Shown here: positions 1 to 11,675 of the stretch, piece after piece
Numbering within the stretch: the stretch's first letter is position 1
Layout of the letters: each line of letters starts with the position of its first letter
Assembly (NCBI RefSeq): GCF_964355755.1
Contig: NC_092676.1
Location: 30,329,871 to 30,393,870 of the forward strand
DNA length: 64,000 nucleotides
Source of the DNA: Antedon mediterranea
Lineage: Eukaryota; Echinodermata; Crinoidea; Comatulida; Antedonidae
Direction of reading: 5' to 3'
Position numbers and translations under genes: made by a program
The notes under the pieces: generated by a model
The model's database searches: none
The model's input: the letters and a program-made list of their open reading frames with translations, nothing else
What the model was told of the DNA's origin: nothing

Positions 1-3000
1 CTGTTATAGTGTATGTTATGGATACTGCCAGGAGTGTTAATCCAGTCACCTTCATGTCAAATATGTTATATGCTTGCAGGTAGGCTTCAGTTTGTTCCAC
101 ATAATTATCTCTGTCATATCAACAATCTTATTTTTAGTAATCACCATCATTTCCTAAACTGATAAAACCATCATTTTCTAAACTGATAAAAATATTCTTT
201 TTTTTTGTAGTATTCTCTACAAGTTTAAACTACCCTTCATTGTAGTTATGAACAAGGTAAGTTTTTACCATTTATACACCCCAATTTACAGTACTTGGTA
301 ATCATTTAATGCTAATTATATTTTTTTTATGGTATTGAAATCTGTTGCTGTGCTTCAAACATTGTATGCAAAGCTCAGATTAAAATTACATTTATAGAGA
401 ATCGTTTAAAGTAAACTATAAATAAACTATCTTTAATTTTAATTAGACAGACATTATATCAAACGATTTTGCTGTTGAGTGGATGCAGGATTTTGAAGCA
501 TTCCAAGATGCTTTGGCACAAGAAACTTCATACACTTCAAACCTGACACGTTCCATGAGTCTGGTATTGGATGAGTTCTACCAAAACATGCGTGTAAGTA
601 CTGTATATGCATGTCAAATGATACAACAGTATTTGTATCTGCTGCATATTCTATGCATGTCAAATGATACAACAGTATCTGTATCTGCTGCATATTCTAT
701 GCATGTCAAATGATACAACAGTATTTGTATCTGCTGCATATTCTATGCATGTCAAATGATACAACAGTATTTGTATCTGCTGCATATTCTATGCATGTCA
801 AATGATACAATAGTATCTGTATCTGCTGCATATTCTATGCATGTCAAATGATACAACAGTATCTGTATCTGCTGCATATTCTATGCATGTCAAATGATAC
901 AACAGTATCTGTATCTGCTGCATATTCTATGCATGTCAAATGATACAACAGTATCTGTATCTGGTGCATATTCTATGCATGTCAAATGATACAATACTAT
1001 CTGTATCTGCTGCATATTCTATGCATGTCAAATGATACAACAGTATCTGTATCTGGTGCATATTCTATGCATGTCAAATGATACAACAGTATCTGTATCT
1101 GGTGCATATTCTATGCATGTCAAATGATACAACAGTATCTGTATCTGGTGCATATTCTATGCATGTCAAATGATACAACAGTATCTGTATCTGGTGCATA
1201 TTCTATGCATGTCAAATGATACAACTGTATCTGGTGCATATTCTATGCATGTCAAATGATACAACAGTATCTGTATCTGCTGCATATTCTATGCATGTCA
1301 AATGATACAATAGTATCTGTATCTGCTGCATATTCTATGCATGTCAAATGATACAATAGTATCTGTATCTGCTGCATATTCTATGCATGTCAAATGATAC
1401 AGCAGTATTTGTATCTGCTGCATATTCTATGCATGTCAAATGATACAATAGTATCTGTATCTGCTGCATATTCTATGCATGTCAAATGATACAACAGTAT
1501 CTGTATCTGGTGCATATTCTATGCATGTCAAATGATACAACAGTATTTGTATCTGCTGCATATTCTATGCATGTCAAATGATACAATAGTATCTGTATCT
1601 GCTGCATATTCTATGCATGTCAAATGATACAACAGTATCTGTATCTGGTGCATATTCTATGCATGTCAAATGATACAATAGTATTTGTATCTGCTGCATA
1701 TTCTATGCATGTCAAATGATACAACAGTATCTGTATCTGCTGCATATTCTATGCATGTCAAATGATACAACAGTATCTGTATCTGCTGCATATTCTATGC
1801 ATGTCAAATGATACAATAGTATCTGTATCTGCTGCATATTCTATGCATGTCAAATGATACAACAGTATCTGTATCTGCTGCATATTCTATGCATGTCAAA
1901 TGATACAACAGTATCTGTATCTGCTGCATATTCTATGCATGTCAAATGATACAACAGTATCTGTATCTGCTGCATATTCTATGCATGTCAAATGATACAA
2001 CAGTATCTGTATCTGGTGCATATTCTATGCATGTCAAATGATACAACAGTATTTGTATCTGCTGCATATTCTATGCATGTCAAATGATACAATAGTATCT
2101 GTATCTGCTGCATATTCTATGCATGTCAAATGATACAACAGTATCTGTATCTGCTGCATATTATATGCATGTCAAATGATACAACAGTATCTGTATCTGG
2201 TGAATATTCTATGCATGTCAAATGATACAATAGTATCTGTATCTGCTGCATATTCTATGTATGTCAAATGATACAACAGTATCTGTATCTGCTGCATATT
2301 CTATGCATGTCAAATGATACAACAGTATCTGTATCTGCTGCATATTCTATGCATGTCAAATGATACAACAGTATCTGTATCTGCTGCATATTCTATGCAT
2401 GTCAAATGATACAATAGTATCTGTATCTGCTGCATATTCTATGCATGTCAAATGATACAACAGTATCTGTATCTGCTGCATATTCTATGCATGTCAAATG
2501 ATATAACAGCTATCTGTATCTGCTGCATATTCTATGCATGTCAAATGATACAACAGTATCTGTATCTGGTGCATATTCTATGCATGTCAAATGATACAAT
2601 AGTATCTGTATCTGCTGCATATTCTATGCATGTCAAATGATACAACAGTATCTGCTGCATATTCTATGCATGTCAAATGATACAACAGCTATCTGTATCT
2701 GCTGCATATTCTATGCATGTCAAATGATACAACAGTATCTGTATCTGCTGCATATTCTATGCATGTCAAATGATACAACAGTATCTGTATCTGCTGCATA
2801 TTCTATGCATGTCAAATGATACAACAGTATCTGTATCTGCTGCATATTCTATGCATGTCAAATGATACAATAGTATCTGTATCTGCTGCATATTCTATGC
2901 ATGTCAAATGATACAACAGTATCTGTATCTGCTGCATATTCTATGCATGTCAAATGATACAACAGTATCTGTATCTGCTGCATATTCTATGCGTGTCAAA

Positions 3001-4951
3001 TGATACAACAGTATCTGTATCTGCTGCATATTCTATGCGTGTCAAATGATACAACAGTATCTGTATCTGCTGCATATTCTATGCATGTCAAATGATACAA
3101 CAGTATTTGTATCTGCTGCATATTCTATGCATGTCAAATGATACAATAGTATCTGTATCTGGTGCATATTCTATGCATGTCAAATGATACAACAGTATCT
3201 GTATCTGCTGCATATTCTATGCATGTCAAATGATACAACAGTATCTGTATCTGGTGCATATTCTATGCATGTCAAATGATACAACAGTATCTGTATCTGC
3301 TGCATATTCTATGCATGTCAAATGATACAATAGTATCTGTATCTGCTGCATATTCTATGCATGTCAAATGATACAATAGTATCTGTATCTGCTGCATATT
3401 CTATGCATGTCAAATGATACAATAGTATCTGTATCTGCTGCATATTCTATGCATGTCAAATGATACAACAGTATCTGTATCTGCTGCATATTTTATGCAT
3501 GTCAAATGATACAACAGTATCTGTATCTGCTGCATATTCTATGCATGTCAAATGATACAACAGTATCTGTATCTGCTGCATATTCTATGCATGTCAAATG
3601 ATACAATAGTATCTGTATCTGCTGCATATTCTATGCATGTCAAATGATACAACAGTATCTGTATCTGCTGCATATTCTATGCATGTCAAATGATATAACA
3701 GCTATCTGTATCTGCTGCATATTCTATGCATGTCAAATGATACAACAGTATCTGTATCTGGTGCATATTCTATGCATGTCAAATGATACAATAGTATCTG
3801 TATCTGCTGCATATTCTATGCATGTCAAATGATACAATAGTATCTGTATCTGCTGCATATTCTATGCATGTCAAATGATACAATAGTATCTGTATCTGCT
3901 GCATATTCTATGCATGTCAAATGATACAATAGTATCTGTATCTGGTGCATATTCTATGCATGTCAAATGATACAATAGTATCTGTATCTGCTGCATATTC
4001 TATATCTCAAAGCAAAATCCAAAATTTTTAGTGCGGATGTTTGCTAAGGCTTTCCTTGGATTTAATGAGGACAGAGGCTTAAGATTTCCCTTGGATTTAA
4101 TGAGGACAGAGGCTTAAGATTTCTCCATTCTTTTCCATTTCTAAATATTTGTTTGAATTTGATTGCAGTGTGTTGGTGTTTCAGCTGTTACTGGTGAGGG
4201 TATGACTGAATTCTTTAAAGCAGTAAGCGAAGCAGTAACAGAATATGAAACGTAAGTTATTGCAAAACACAATACAATAAAAATCATTTTAATTAAAACA
4301 TATTTATATATTTGTCCCGATATTTCTTTCAGAGAATATAAACCAGAATATGAAAAGCTACGTAAAGAAAGGGTAAGTTTACAATTGCAAAGTGTTATAA
4401 TGACATTTAAGTTTTCTTTGTGTTGGTTTTTTTTAGACCCTAAGCTTCCTTGATACAACTATATCTTTATTTATATCTGTTCAGTTATTAAAAGAAGATA
4501 AAGCAAAGGAAGAGAAACTGAGCAAGTTGAAATCAGAGGCTGGTAGTGGAACCAGTGTCACAATGGAAGGAATTATATCTGGTGATGATACAAGTTAGTC
4601 TTTTAGTATCAATTATTAAATGATGGTAAATAGGTACAGTATAGGAAAAGTAATGAGATGTTAAGATCTTTAATGTGGTATTAGAAATGAGTCTTTTATA
4701 ACTGTACTTATCTCTACCAGATGGAAGCGCTAAAGAACAGGAGGTTGCAATCGGATTAGGAGATGAAAATGATGATGAACTGGAAAAAGATGATGTTGAA
4801 GGTAATTGTTATTTTGTTTACTTATAATGCCAGGTGAGAATCAAACCAAATTTACATATATATATTTTGTTTTTTAGGTCGGGAAGAGATCATAGAGGAG
4901 GAATCGTTCAATCGGTTTAAATCTAAAAGTTCCGAAGACGTCATAAAGTAA
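1..4951 (+). CDS. GPN1: GPN-loop GTPase 1, C-terminal portion (5' end outside window)
   Basis: Exons: 1-79, 211-256, 447-593, 4169-4251, 4333-4372, 4485-4593, 4721-4801, 4878-4951 (stop TAA 4949-4951). All joins are GT-AG and keep frame, giving 218 residues; human GPN1 is 374 residues, so the N-terminal P-loop and GPN loop lie upstream of base 1. Visible motifs: [20 protein letters not shown], the G4 guanine-specificity motif MNKTD, the highly conserved [12 protein letters not shown] block, and the G5-like [10 protein letters not shown]. An acidic, low-complexity tail follows ([11 protein letters not shown]), ending in SSEDVIK. The family is known as cytoplasmic GTPases that help assemble RNA polymerase II and import it into the nucleus. 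Most introns here are 76-190 nt, but the intron between exons 447-593 and 4169-4251 is 3575 nt because of a minisatellite. Identification is firm. Confidence 0.95.
605..4003 (+). repeat. 46 bp minisatellite, about 74 copies, in a GPN1 intron
   Basis: A head-to-tail array of a 46 bp unit containing ATGCATGTCAAATGATACAA and then a CAGTATCTGTATCTGCTGCA segment. It starts about 11 nt after the splice donor at 594 and ends about 165 nt before the acceptor. Common variants are CAACAG/CAATAG, TATTTG/TATCTG and CTGCTGC/CTGGTGC. A few units have small indels (a GATATAACAGCTATC variant near 2502 and 3694; a 6 nt deletion near 2648). As 46 is not a multiple of three, the short open frames inside it are accidental. 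Confidence 0.97.
4053..4122 (+). repeat. 36 bp direct duplication next to the minisatellite
   Basis: The segment beginning CCTTGGATTTAATGAGGACA and ending GGCTTAAGATTT occurs twice in a row between the end of the 46 bp array and the GPN1 acceptor. It is intronic and has no evident function. Confidence 0.85.
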
Positions 4952-5697
4952 CCAATCTTAACTGCAAATATTTGATTAATTACAAAATTCCAAGCTGTCA
5001 TCATTGGATTTGAACATCAGGCCATCATGATCACTTCCTCTCAGTGGTTCTAAGGTGTGTTTTGTTCATTTTAAGCCATGATATTAACACATATTTATTG
5101 AAGAGTGAAAAAAAAACCATTCCATTAAGGCTTCATTAGCTGAATTGCAGGTGGCCATTTTACATTTGAATAAAATTCAAATAACAAGTTTAATTACACA
5201 TATATTTTTAATCATGTACATGGCAGCAATATGAACAAATGACTGTACATTACATGTATAAATTTGTAGACATATTTTACTTGTAGTAAAATAATTGCTC
5301 ACTAAAGTACCATATAAAATAAGCAGGTCTCTAGTAGTCTTTAGTTCAACTAAAGTGCTTATTAACAGAATTAATATTTTTACGGTAAAGTTGACCTTTT
5401 TATAATATTTGACATCTGTTTGTTTTTTTCGATAAATGAAGATTTTAAAAACCATTCATGACTAAAGGTTTTTGTTACTTTTAAAATGGACGGAGCTTAC
5501 AAATTGCATTTTAGGATATTCTTATATGTCTGGATAATAATGTATTAAAATACAGTGTTATTAAACGCCAATCACTAAGTGAATACTTTGACATCAGGAA
5601 TGGATAATAATGTATTATTTCAGGTCTTAATTTTTTTACGACAAAAAGTTAACTTTGCGATTTTAGAACGCAAGGAAATAAATTCTTGCATTTTGGT
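4952..5697. other. GPN1 3' UTR and convergent intergenic stretch
   Basis: AT-rich sequence between the GPN1 stop and the stop of the first DoxX-like gene on the other strand, so the two genes converge. A plausible GPN1 polyadenylation signal AATAAA is at 5169-5174. The phrase ATGGATAATAATGTATTA occurs twice near 5530 and 5600. No other gene is visible. Confidence 0.6.
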
Positions 5698-6470
5698 TTA
5701 TAAAAACCGTTTTCGTTTTGTTTCTTCACCAACTTCGTAAAAGTGAACTCGCTTCTCAGCTTTCTTCTTCAAACTCCAAAGTAATGCAATTAAACAAATT
5801 CCTGGTAAGAATAAAGATGAAATTGTTGTCGTTGATAACGCCGTCAGGGAGTACAGAAGTGTACTAGTAACAATGAGTAGACCAATGGAGCTGATACGTA
5901 CTGCGCGCTGTGTCCCAAAAGCCAACAGCGTTCCCATTGTTATCTCTGATATGCCTATCATTGAACGGTATACATCTGGTTCGATGTTCAATCCTAGGCA
6001 AAGCCATGGACAAACTGTAGCCAAGTCATCAAAGTTTGTTTTCTGTAAAAACAAATTCCTCATGGCATTATTTATTTTATGCTAAGGTTATTCAATATAC
6101 TAGTCTTTTTTAATTCACAAAATTAATGTAATTTCAATCAATTTTTTACAATGCAACATAATGGAATTATTTATTTTATGCTTGTGGAATTGCATTTTAA
6201 TGATTAGGTTTATTCAATATACTAGTAAATTTTTTAATTCACAAAATTAATGTAATGAATACAATTTTATTCAATTTTTTACAATGCAACATATCAGAAT
6301 CAGATCAATGTAATTATTTTGAACACATTTCTATAACTTGAATTTAAACATTGTGTAATTATAATACTTACCACTCGATCATGCAAAGGTTGCAATGGTA
6401 GGACTTTTGTAATCCCAGAAGAAACAAAATAAAGGCCTAGACTAAAAACAATAGCAATTTTTATGTCCAT
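5698..6470 (-). CDS. DoxX-like/TMEM35-family membrane protein, paralogue 1
   Basis: Two exons on the minus strand: 6372-6470 (ATG at 6470-6468) and 5698-6042 (stop TAA 5700-5698), with a GT-AG intron in phase 0, giving 147 residues. Exon 1 encodes a signal-anchor helix ending in ITKVLPLQPLHDRV, closely matching exon 1 of the two downstream paralogues (99 nt in all three). Exon 2 holds DVYRSMIGISEITMGTLLAF and then two more hydrophobic helices. The tail EKRVHFYEVGEETKRKRFL is basic and absent from the other two copies. The pattern of four helices with a Y(R/Q)xxIGxxEixxGxLlxfG core fits the TMEM35/DoxX family, TMEM35B being the nearest I recall. TMEM35A is known as an acetylcholine-receptor chaperone; no function can be assigned here. 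It is the most diverged of the three. Confidence 0.8.
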
Positions 6471-7695
6471 TTCAAACGACAACTGGCAGTGTTTGTAGAG
6501 AGTAGAGGGTATGCCACACAGCACTATTGATGAAGGTACAAGGGCTGTTAATCATTTATTAGTTATAGCCTCATATAAATTAAGCACTGAAAATGGGTTA
6601 ATAATGTGGGTATATTGTGATATACAGTAGTGAAGCTTGTCAATTGCTAATGTTAATTCCAAATTTTACTATTTAGCTGAAGTTGGCAAATACCATACTG
6701 AAGTCAATATTAAACCAAAGTTTGTTCGTAACAAGCCTATCACACTTAACTCCAAGAATAAACTACTAAATTTAAGAAATGTTGCTTTTATTACATTTTT
6801 TTGAATAATAAATACAGAACTGTTTTAAGAGTGAATCATACAATATAAATTGAATATTATTAGTACTTGCTAATTAATTATCTACAGAAAACTTTCTTTA
6901 GTGATTTTGTATTTTCTGGTTATAGTGTACTATGAAAAAACAAGAGTAAGGTTTGCTGTATACCATATGATTTCTAAAACAGAAATAAAGTTGAGAATAT
7001 CATCAGTCAAAATCAACAAGTTGTTGGTATACAGGAAACCTTATTTTTGAATAATACAGTTTAATACTTGTGGTTTCTTTCAAACTTTTTAGAATATGCA
7101 CTAGATGGTGAAACAATACTGTATGAATACTTGTCCAAATTTACTAAACCTTACAGTAGGATTCAATTTTTGAGGTAGATTGATCATCTTCATTTCAATT
7201 AATAAATGGTGGTGTTAGATTCTAAATTACATTGTTTTCAAGCTTTTTATCCTAAAACCACAACTAAATTTAATACTAGTTTTAATATTTAAATAATTAC
7301 ACCAAATTTAAATCCAAAATTTCATGATTTACATATAGTGTATGTGTATGGTATTTCAAAAAGTACATTTACTAATTACTAATATTTATTAAAAACAAAA
7401 TCTTAGTAAATCTAATAAAAAATAAGATATACATTGTTGTTAGAAAAATAAATTTATTTCTTACAAAAATTAGCATACATTATCGGAAGTGATATAAATT
7501 TCTCTAAAATGAAAACCCTTAAATTCCCATCACCTAGTATATATAATTATTTTATTGTAGAAGTTGTACTGTTGCTGTTTAGGAATACACCAGTCAGTGT
7601 GTATTTGTGTGTAGTTTTAAAACGTACCATGACTTTGGTTTACTCTGATCTTATTAGAAAGTTGAGGTTCTGTTTTAGTTTAGCTTTTTAAAATG
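6471..7695. other. Intergenic between DoxX-like paralogues 1 and 2
   Basis: AT-rich sequence with no supported exon on either strand. It should contain the promoter of paralogue 1 (transcribed leftward) and the 3' UTR of paralogue 2. Only chance open frames are seen. Confidence 0.5.
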
Positions 7696-8551
7696 CTAGT
7701 AACGATGATGATCACCAAACAGCAACCAGAAGAGAAGAGCACCAAAAACCATTGGAATAGCGATCTCCATAGGCTGTTTCTCAAGGCTTATCAATGTGTA
7801 AGCAGCTCCAACCATTATAATAAGAAGGCCAACAGTACTGAACCAGGCTGCATCAGGACGTCCAAATGCCACCAGCACACCCATTGCAATCTCCACAGCA
7901 CCGATAACAGTACGGTACATATCTGCTTCCATTTTGACACCAACTTGCTTAAGTGGGAATACTTTGTTGAAACTTCTGAAATCGGATACCTGAAAATTGA
8001 AACAAGTTTGTGTTATATACAGTGGAGAGAAAGTAGATATGCTAGAGATACTACTATTGTAGTAGGAGAACGTTTTATTAATACTGTAATAATAAATATC
8101 TATCCATATCCATTTAGTAGTACCTTTCCCAAAAACACGGATTTGCCACTATCCTAGCTACACTTGCTGGTTTTCAAGAACCAATTGACAATATTTATTA
8201 AAAATTATTCTAGGGCTAGGCTAGGTATACTTTATCTTATAAACAATCTTTATTATTAATTGAAGAGGGGCAAAAGCCTGCTGTGAATGTGATGGGCCCT
8301 TCTCAAAACAGACCAACTTTATTAAAATATGATTACTCAGTACATCCCCCTTAAACGAGGCCTAGCTAGCTGCTAGGCTAGTAGGCCTAGGCTATACTTC
8401 TAAATACTGGCTAGGCCTAGGCTAGATAACACTTAATAATAATATTATTTACCATTTTACCGTGCAGTGGTTGCACGGGTACGACCTTGGGTACTCCAGA
8501 TGCAACAAATAGAAGCCCAAGAGCAAGGCTAAGAGCACGATGAAATCCCAT
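7696..8551 (-). CDS. DoxX-like/TMEM35-family membrane protein, paralogue 2
   Basis: Exons on the minus strand: 8453-8551 (ATG 8551-8549) and 7696-7989 (stop TAG 7698-7696), phase-0 GT-AG intron, 130 residues. Residues 1-33 form a hydrophobic signal-anchor ending in VPKVVPVQPLHGKM. The loop VSDFRSFNKVFPLKQVGVKM matches the family's luminal loop (TMEM35B has a similar FxxVFPLKxxGY stretch). The helices then run from MYRTVIGAVEIAMGVLVAFG through two further segments to a short tail, FGDHHRY. This is the cleanest family member in the cluster and sets the gene model for the other two. The GC-rich region just upstream (8560-8800) is its likely promoter. Confidence 0.85.
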
Positions 8552-8800
8552 TTTAATTCAATTAAAGTCTAGGCCTAACTAAGATCTTCGAGCAAACGGC
8601 ACACGGGTCAGTGGAGGTGGAGTCGTTTCAGCAGTGGCGGCGGATCGAGAGTGGGGGATTGGAACGTGTACGCCGCGAACGTAACGTCAAAGACCGTGTG
8701 TGTGATGGATGGGAGAGTGAATGCTGCCCTCAATTTGTTTTTATTTGATCAATTTTCTCTATATACACAGCGCGCGCGCGCGCGGGAAAACTTATAATAT
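8552..8800 (-). promoter_or_regulatory. Probable CpG-rich promoter of DoxX-like paralogue 2, with a (GC)n tract
   Basis: The 150 bp upstream of the paralogue 2 start are clearly richer in G+C and CpG than the surroundings (GGCGGCGGATCGAG, TACGCCGCGAACG). They are followed by a pure alternating GCGC tract at about 8769-8783, a Z-DNA-prone sequence. No TATA box is evident. The promoter role is inferred from position and composition. Confidence 0.45.
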
Positions 8801-8879
8801 TACCACAATTGTTTATTTTCGTTCACTTCTACACAGTTTTGATTTAAAATAGTTTTGTACTGATTATTTATAAGATTAA

Positions 8880-9132
8880 AGGGACGGACTCTTAGATCAT
8901 CTGATGATTTTTTACTCTCTGTTCCACGCATAGCCACTAAAACCTTTGGTCATAGATCGTTTTCTTTTGCTGCACCCACACTCTGGAATTCACTCCCCCC
9001 ACAAATTAAACACTGCTCTTCTGTTGCCTTATTTTAAAAAATGCTCAAAACTCTTTTTTTTTTAAACCACTAACATGCCCAACGCCTTTGATTTTGTACC
9101 TCGGTCTTTGAATTGACGCTTTATAAATTTTG

Positions 9133-9167
<35 letters not shown>

Positions 9168-9168
9168 G
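8880..9168 (+). mobile_element. 3' end of a non-LTR retrotransposon (CR1/L2-like remnant) with an (AAT)n tail
   Basis: Translation of about 8889-9040 gives RSSDDFLLSVPRIATKTFGH, then RSFSFAAPTLWNSLPPQIKH. This is the C-terminal signature of CR1/L2-type reverse transcriptase polyproteins (FsxAAPxLWNsLP). A stop and frame disruption follow, then a simple tail of about nine AAT units at 9137-9166, typical of elements that end in short tandem repeats. It is heavily 5' truncated and dead. Confidence 0.75.
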
Positions 9169-9229
9169 AGCAAGAAGTACGTAAAAATATAAATAGCAAA
9201 ATATTTTTCTTTTCCAATCAGAACATAGA

Positions 9230-9340
9230 AGCTCTGCCTACATGATCAAACTTTATGTGACCAAAAAATGTGATGTGCCCATATGGACATGATGATGTCA
9301 TTTCACTACTGTGAAAGCTTAAGCCTCTTGGACTTCACAG
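9230..9340 (+). mobile_element. Degenerate copy of the AGCTCTGTCTACAC MITE family
   Basis: Starts AGCTCTGCCTACATGATCAA and continues with ACTTTATGTGACC, AAATGTGATGTGCCCATAT and GATGATGTCAT. These segments are shared in order with the better copies at 29811, 31758, 41993 and 46163. The right inverted repeat is eroded. Confidence 0.65.
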
Positions 9341-9519
9341 TGGCACTTTTAATTTTTGGTGGCCCAGTAAAGTAAACAATGTGAGTTTAATAAATCCTGT
9401 AAACGATTCTGACATTTTTTATAGTGGTTTAATATAACAATTAATAAAATGTAGGCCTATACAATTAATTAACACTTATGAAACGTTACGTTACGTAAAC
9501 AGATTGTGTAGACTACTCA

Positions 9520-9640
9520 AGGACGTCGTACAATCATGACAAAATGGATCGTTCCAATTGATTGTCGTTTGTGATTGGTCAACTCACTTGCGCCCGTGCG
9601 TTGTGCGTCCACCAGAAGTGGGAACCAATCAAATCAATAG
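9520..9640 (+). mobile_element. Partial copy of the MITE found intact at 40505-40657
   Basis: Shares TGTGATTGGTCAACT and the following GCGTTGTG...GTGGG block with the right half of the 40505 element, and ends near GTGGGAACCAA. The left half is diverged. Confidence 0.5.
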
Positions 9641-9953
9641 AAAATACTATCACTATTATTATATGGAATTGAGATTAATAAGCATGGACAATGATTAGAT
9701 TTTATAAACATAATAACTTTTTTTTACAAAGTGTATGCTGTTTTGACTTCTTCTTTTACAAGCTAATATTGAGGAAGTATTTTTTTTTACAAATTGAAAT
9801 GCAGCATATAGGCATATCAACAATGGCTGGAAGGAAGAGGAGTGTTTCCGTACAATAATATGTTCCATTTATTATCAACCAGAATATTCAAAAGCCAATA
9901 CTTTGAGCTCCAATTTATGATAAAAATATAAAATTAAAAGGTGATCCCAGTCC

Positions 9954-10598
9954 TCAGTTTATTTTAATATGACGACGCTCATCATAAAGCAACCATCCGA
10001 GAAGACCAGCAACAAGACCATTAAACGCAATCTCTGCTGGATGGTCCCCAATTATCGTCAGCACGTAAACGCCAGAAATCATTATATTCATGAGGCAAAA
10101 GGTACTGAACCGGGCTGCATCAGGACGTCCAAACACCATCAATGCACTCATTACAATCTCCATAGAACCGATACAAGTGCGGTACATTTCTGCGCCAATA
10201 CCGATGAGATTAAACGGGAACGCAACACTGTATCTTCTCCAATCTGATACCTGAAATAAACCACAAAACCCTTAATCCTATTATTTGTTAAAAACTATTT
10301 ACAATTCATTAAATTAAGGCCACGAGAAATTATGAGACGATGAAATCTGGCACCGGCCGCAAAAAAATTAACTTTCATCCGTTGTCATGGAATATTGTTT
10401 GGGGGAGGGTCTAATGAAAGACCACCCGCACCGACATTTTGAGAGAATTATATTGTATTTCCTTATACTACATTATTAAACATTGAAGAGCAAACTTACC
10501 AATCTATCGTGCAGTGGTTGAACAGGTACAACTTTGGGAACTCCAGCTACAATAAATAAAAGTCCTAGTGCAAGTGTAACAATACGACGAAATTCCAT
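9954..10598 (-). CDS. DoxX-like/TMEM35-family membrane protein, paralogue 3
   Basis: Exons on the minus strand: 10500-10598 (ATG 10598-10596) and 9954-10250 (stop TGA 9956-9954), phase-0 GT-AG intron, 131 residues. Exon 1 is a signal-anchor ending VPKVVPVQPLHDRL, nearly identical to paralogue 2. Exon 2 begins VSDWRRYSVAFPFNLIGIG, continues EMYRTCIGSMEIVMSALMVFG, and ends with the polar tail DERRHIKIN. The gene points away from afadin, so the two share the interval 10599-12091 as a divergent promoter region. Same family and uncertainty as paralogue 2. Confidence 0.85.
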
Positions 10599-11165
10599 TT
10601 TAATTTAAAATAAAACAAATTTCAAATCAAATAAAATATACTGTAAGGAAATACATTTACAGGATGTAAAGTAAGTAATCGGTTTTAAAGCATAATAAAC
10701 ATGAAATAATAATGTTGGTTGGTTCTTATATACCCAATCAGAACGATATAGAAGATGACGTAAATACATTCTAAGGCCTTTAAGATTTTTATATTAATAT
10801 TAATGACATAGTTACACGCGCAGCCGCGCCGATGATAGGAGTAACAGAAATATGTAACCACGAATACTAAAAATATAATATATATTGAGTCAGCCTATAC
10901 AAATTAAACTACAGTAATTAATTAACATCTTATGTACAAAACACTACTTACTAGCTAGTTGTTTTCAATTTCAATTGTTGTTATGATTTCCCCTATACTA
11001 TAAAAATAATCAAGACCTTATATATTCTGACCAATAATACCTCACTAATTAAAAAAATACTTACATCATACAATACGTACGGTTTTTTTTTTATAACGTT
11101 AGATAAATACAAATACTAGGTGTACGCCTACACAACACCTAGTATCCATATTTTAAAACTCTGAT

Positions 11166-11266
11166 TATCCATGGAGATTCGAACCCCAGCTAGTAGAGCT
11201 GAGAGATTTCAAACAATAGTTACTAGAGAGCACTATCCGTTAAGTCACAATGTACACGAGGAATGA
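11166..11266 (-). mobile_element. tRNA-like sequence, probable SINE head or tRNA pseudogene
   Basis: Read on the minus strand it has an A-box-like TGACTTAACGGATAGTGC and, about 50 nt further on, a perfect B-box core GGGGTTCGAATCTCC, the spacing expected of a tRNA gene. I could not fold a clean cloverleaf with a convincing anticodon arm, so a pseudogene or SINE promoter is likelier than a working tRNA. Confidence 0.5.
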
Positions 11267-11332
11267 AGGGTGACAATAGTATATTTTTATACGCGCTTCA
11301 GTCTAGTACTTAACCTTGCTGTAAACTAGAGG

Positions 11333-11675
11333 ATCGGATAGCTCAGTCGGTAGAGCGTCGTGGAACACGATTATCGTTGGGGTCTAATGTAAAGTACCTA
11401 GAGGGGTCAGTGATCCATTGGCACTATATAATTATTGTTTATTATTTAATTATTATGCCAGTCGTTGGAAAAGAGTTAGAGCTATGCGCGCTGCTGTGTT
11501 TGGGGTTCACAGATTTAAACGTCCCCCTTTCCACCACACGTCATCAGGCAATAACATCAAACAAAGATAGTGTAGTATCTTTGCATCAAATCATCTGATG
11601 TTGTGGTACACAGCTGTGAGAGGGCCTTACCGTGCTAGAGGCAAGGGAGCACACCATCATTTTTTTTTTTGTGGC
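11333..11675 (+). mobile_element. tRNA-derived SINE
   Basis: Begins with a tRNA-like head: GGATAGCTCAGTCGGTAGAG is a near-perfect D-arm/A-box, followed about 30 nt later by a decayed B-box (GGGGTCTAATG). A tRNA-unrelated body extends to GCAAGGGAGCACACCATC and a T-rich run at about 11662. The order head, body, simple tail is that of a SINE. Confidence 0.6.

Noticed and set aside
605-4003. Short [17 protein letters not shown]-type frames in the GPN1 intron, and the idea of a CRISPR-like array
   Set aside because: The 46 bp unit shifts frame each copy, there are no unique spacers, and the array sits within a spliced animal gene.
7693-8157. 154-codon plus-strand frame over DoxX-like paralogue 2
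   Set aside because: Shadow of the minus-strand exon, which has clear family similarity and proper splice sites; the same holds for 9969-10247 and 5873-6085.
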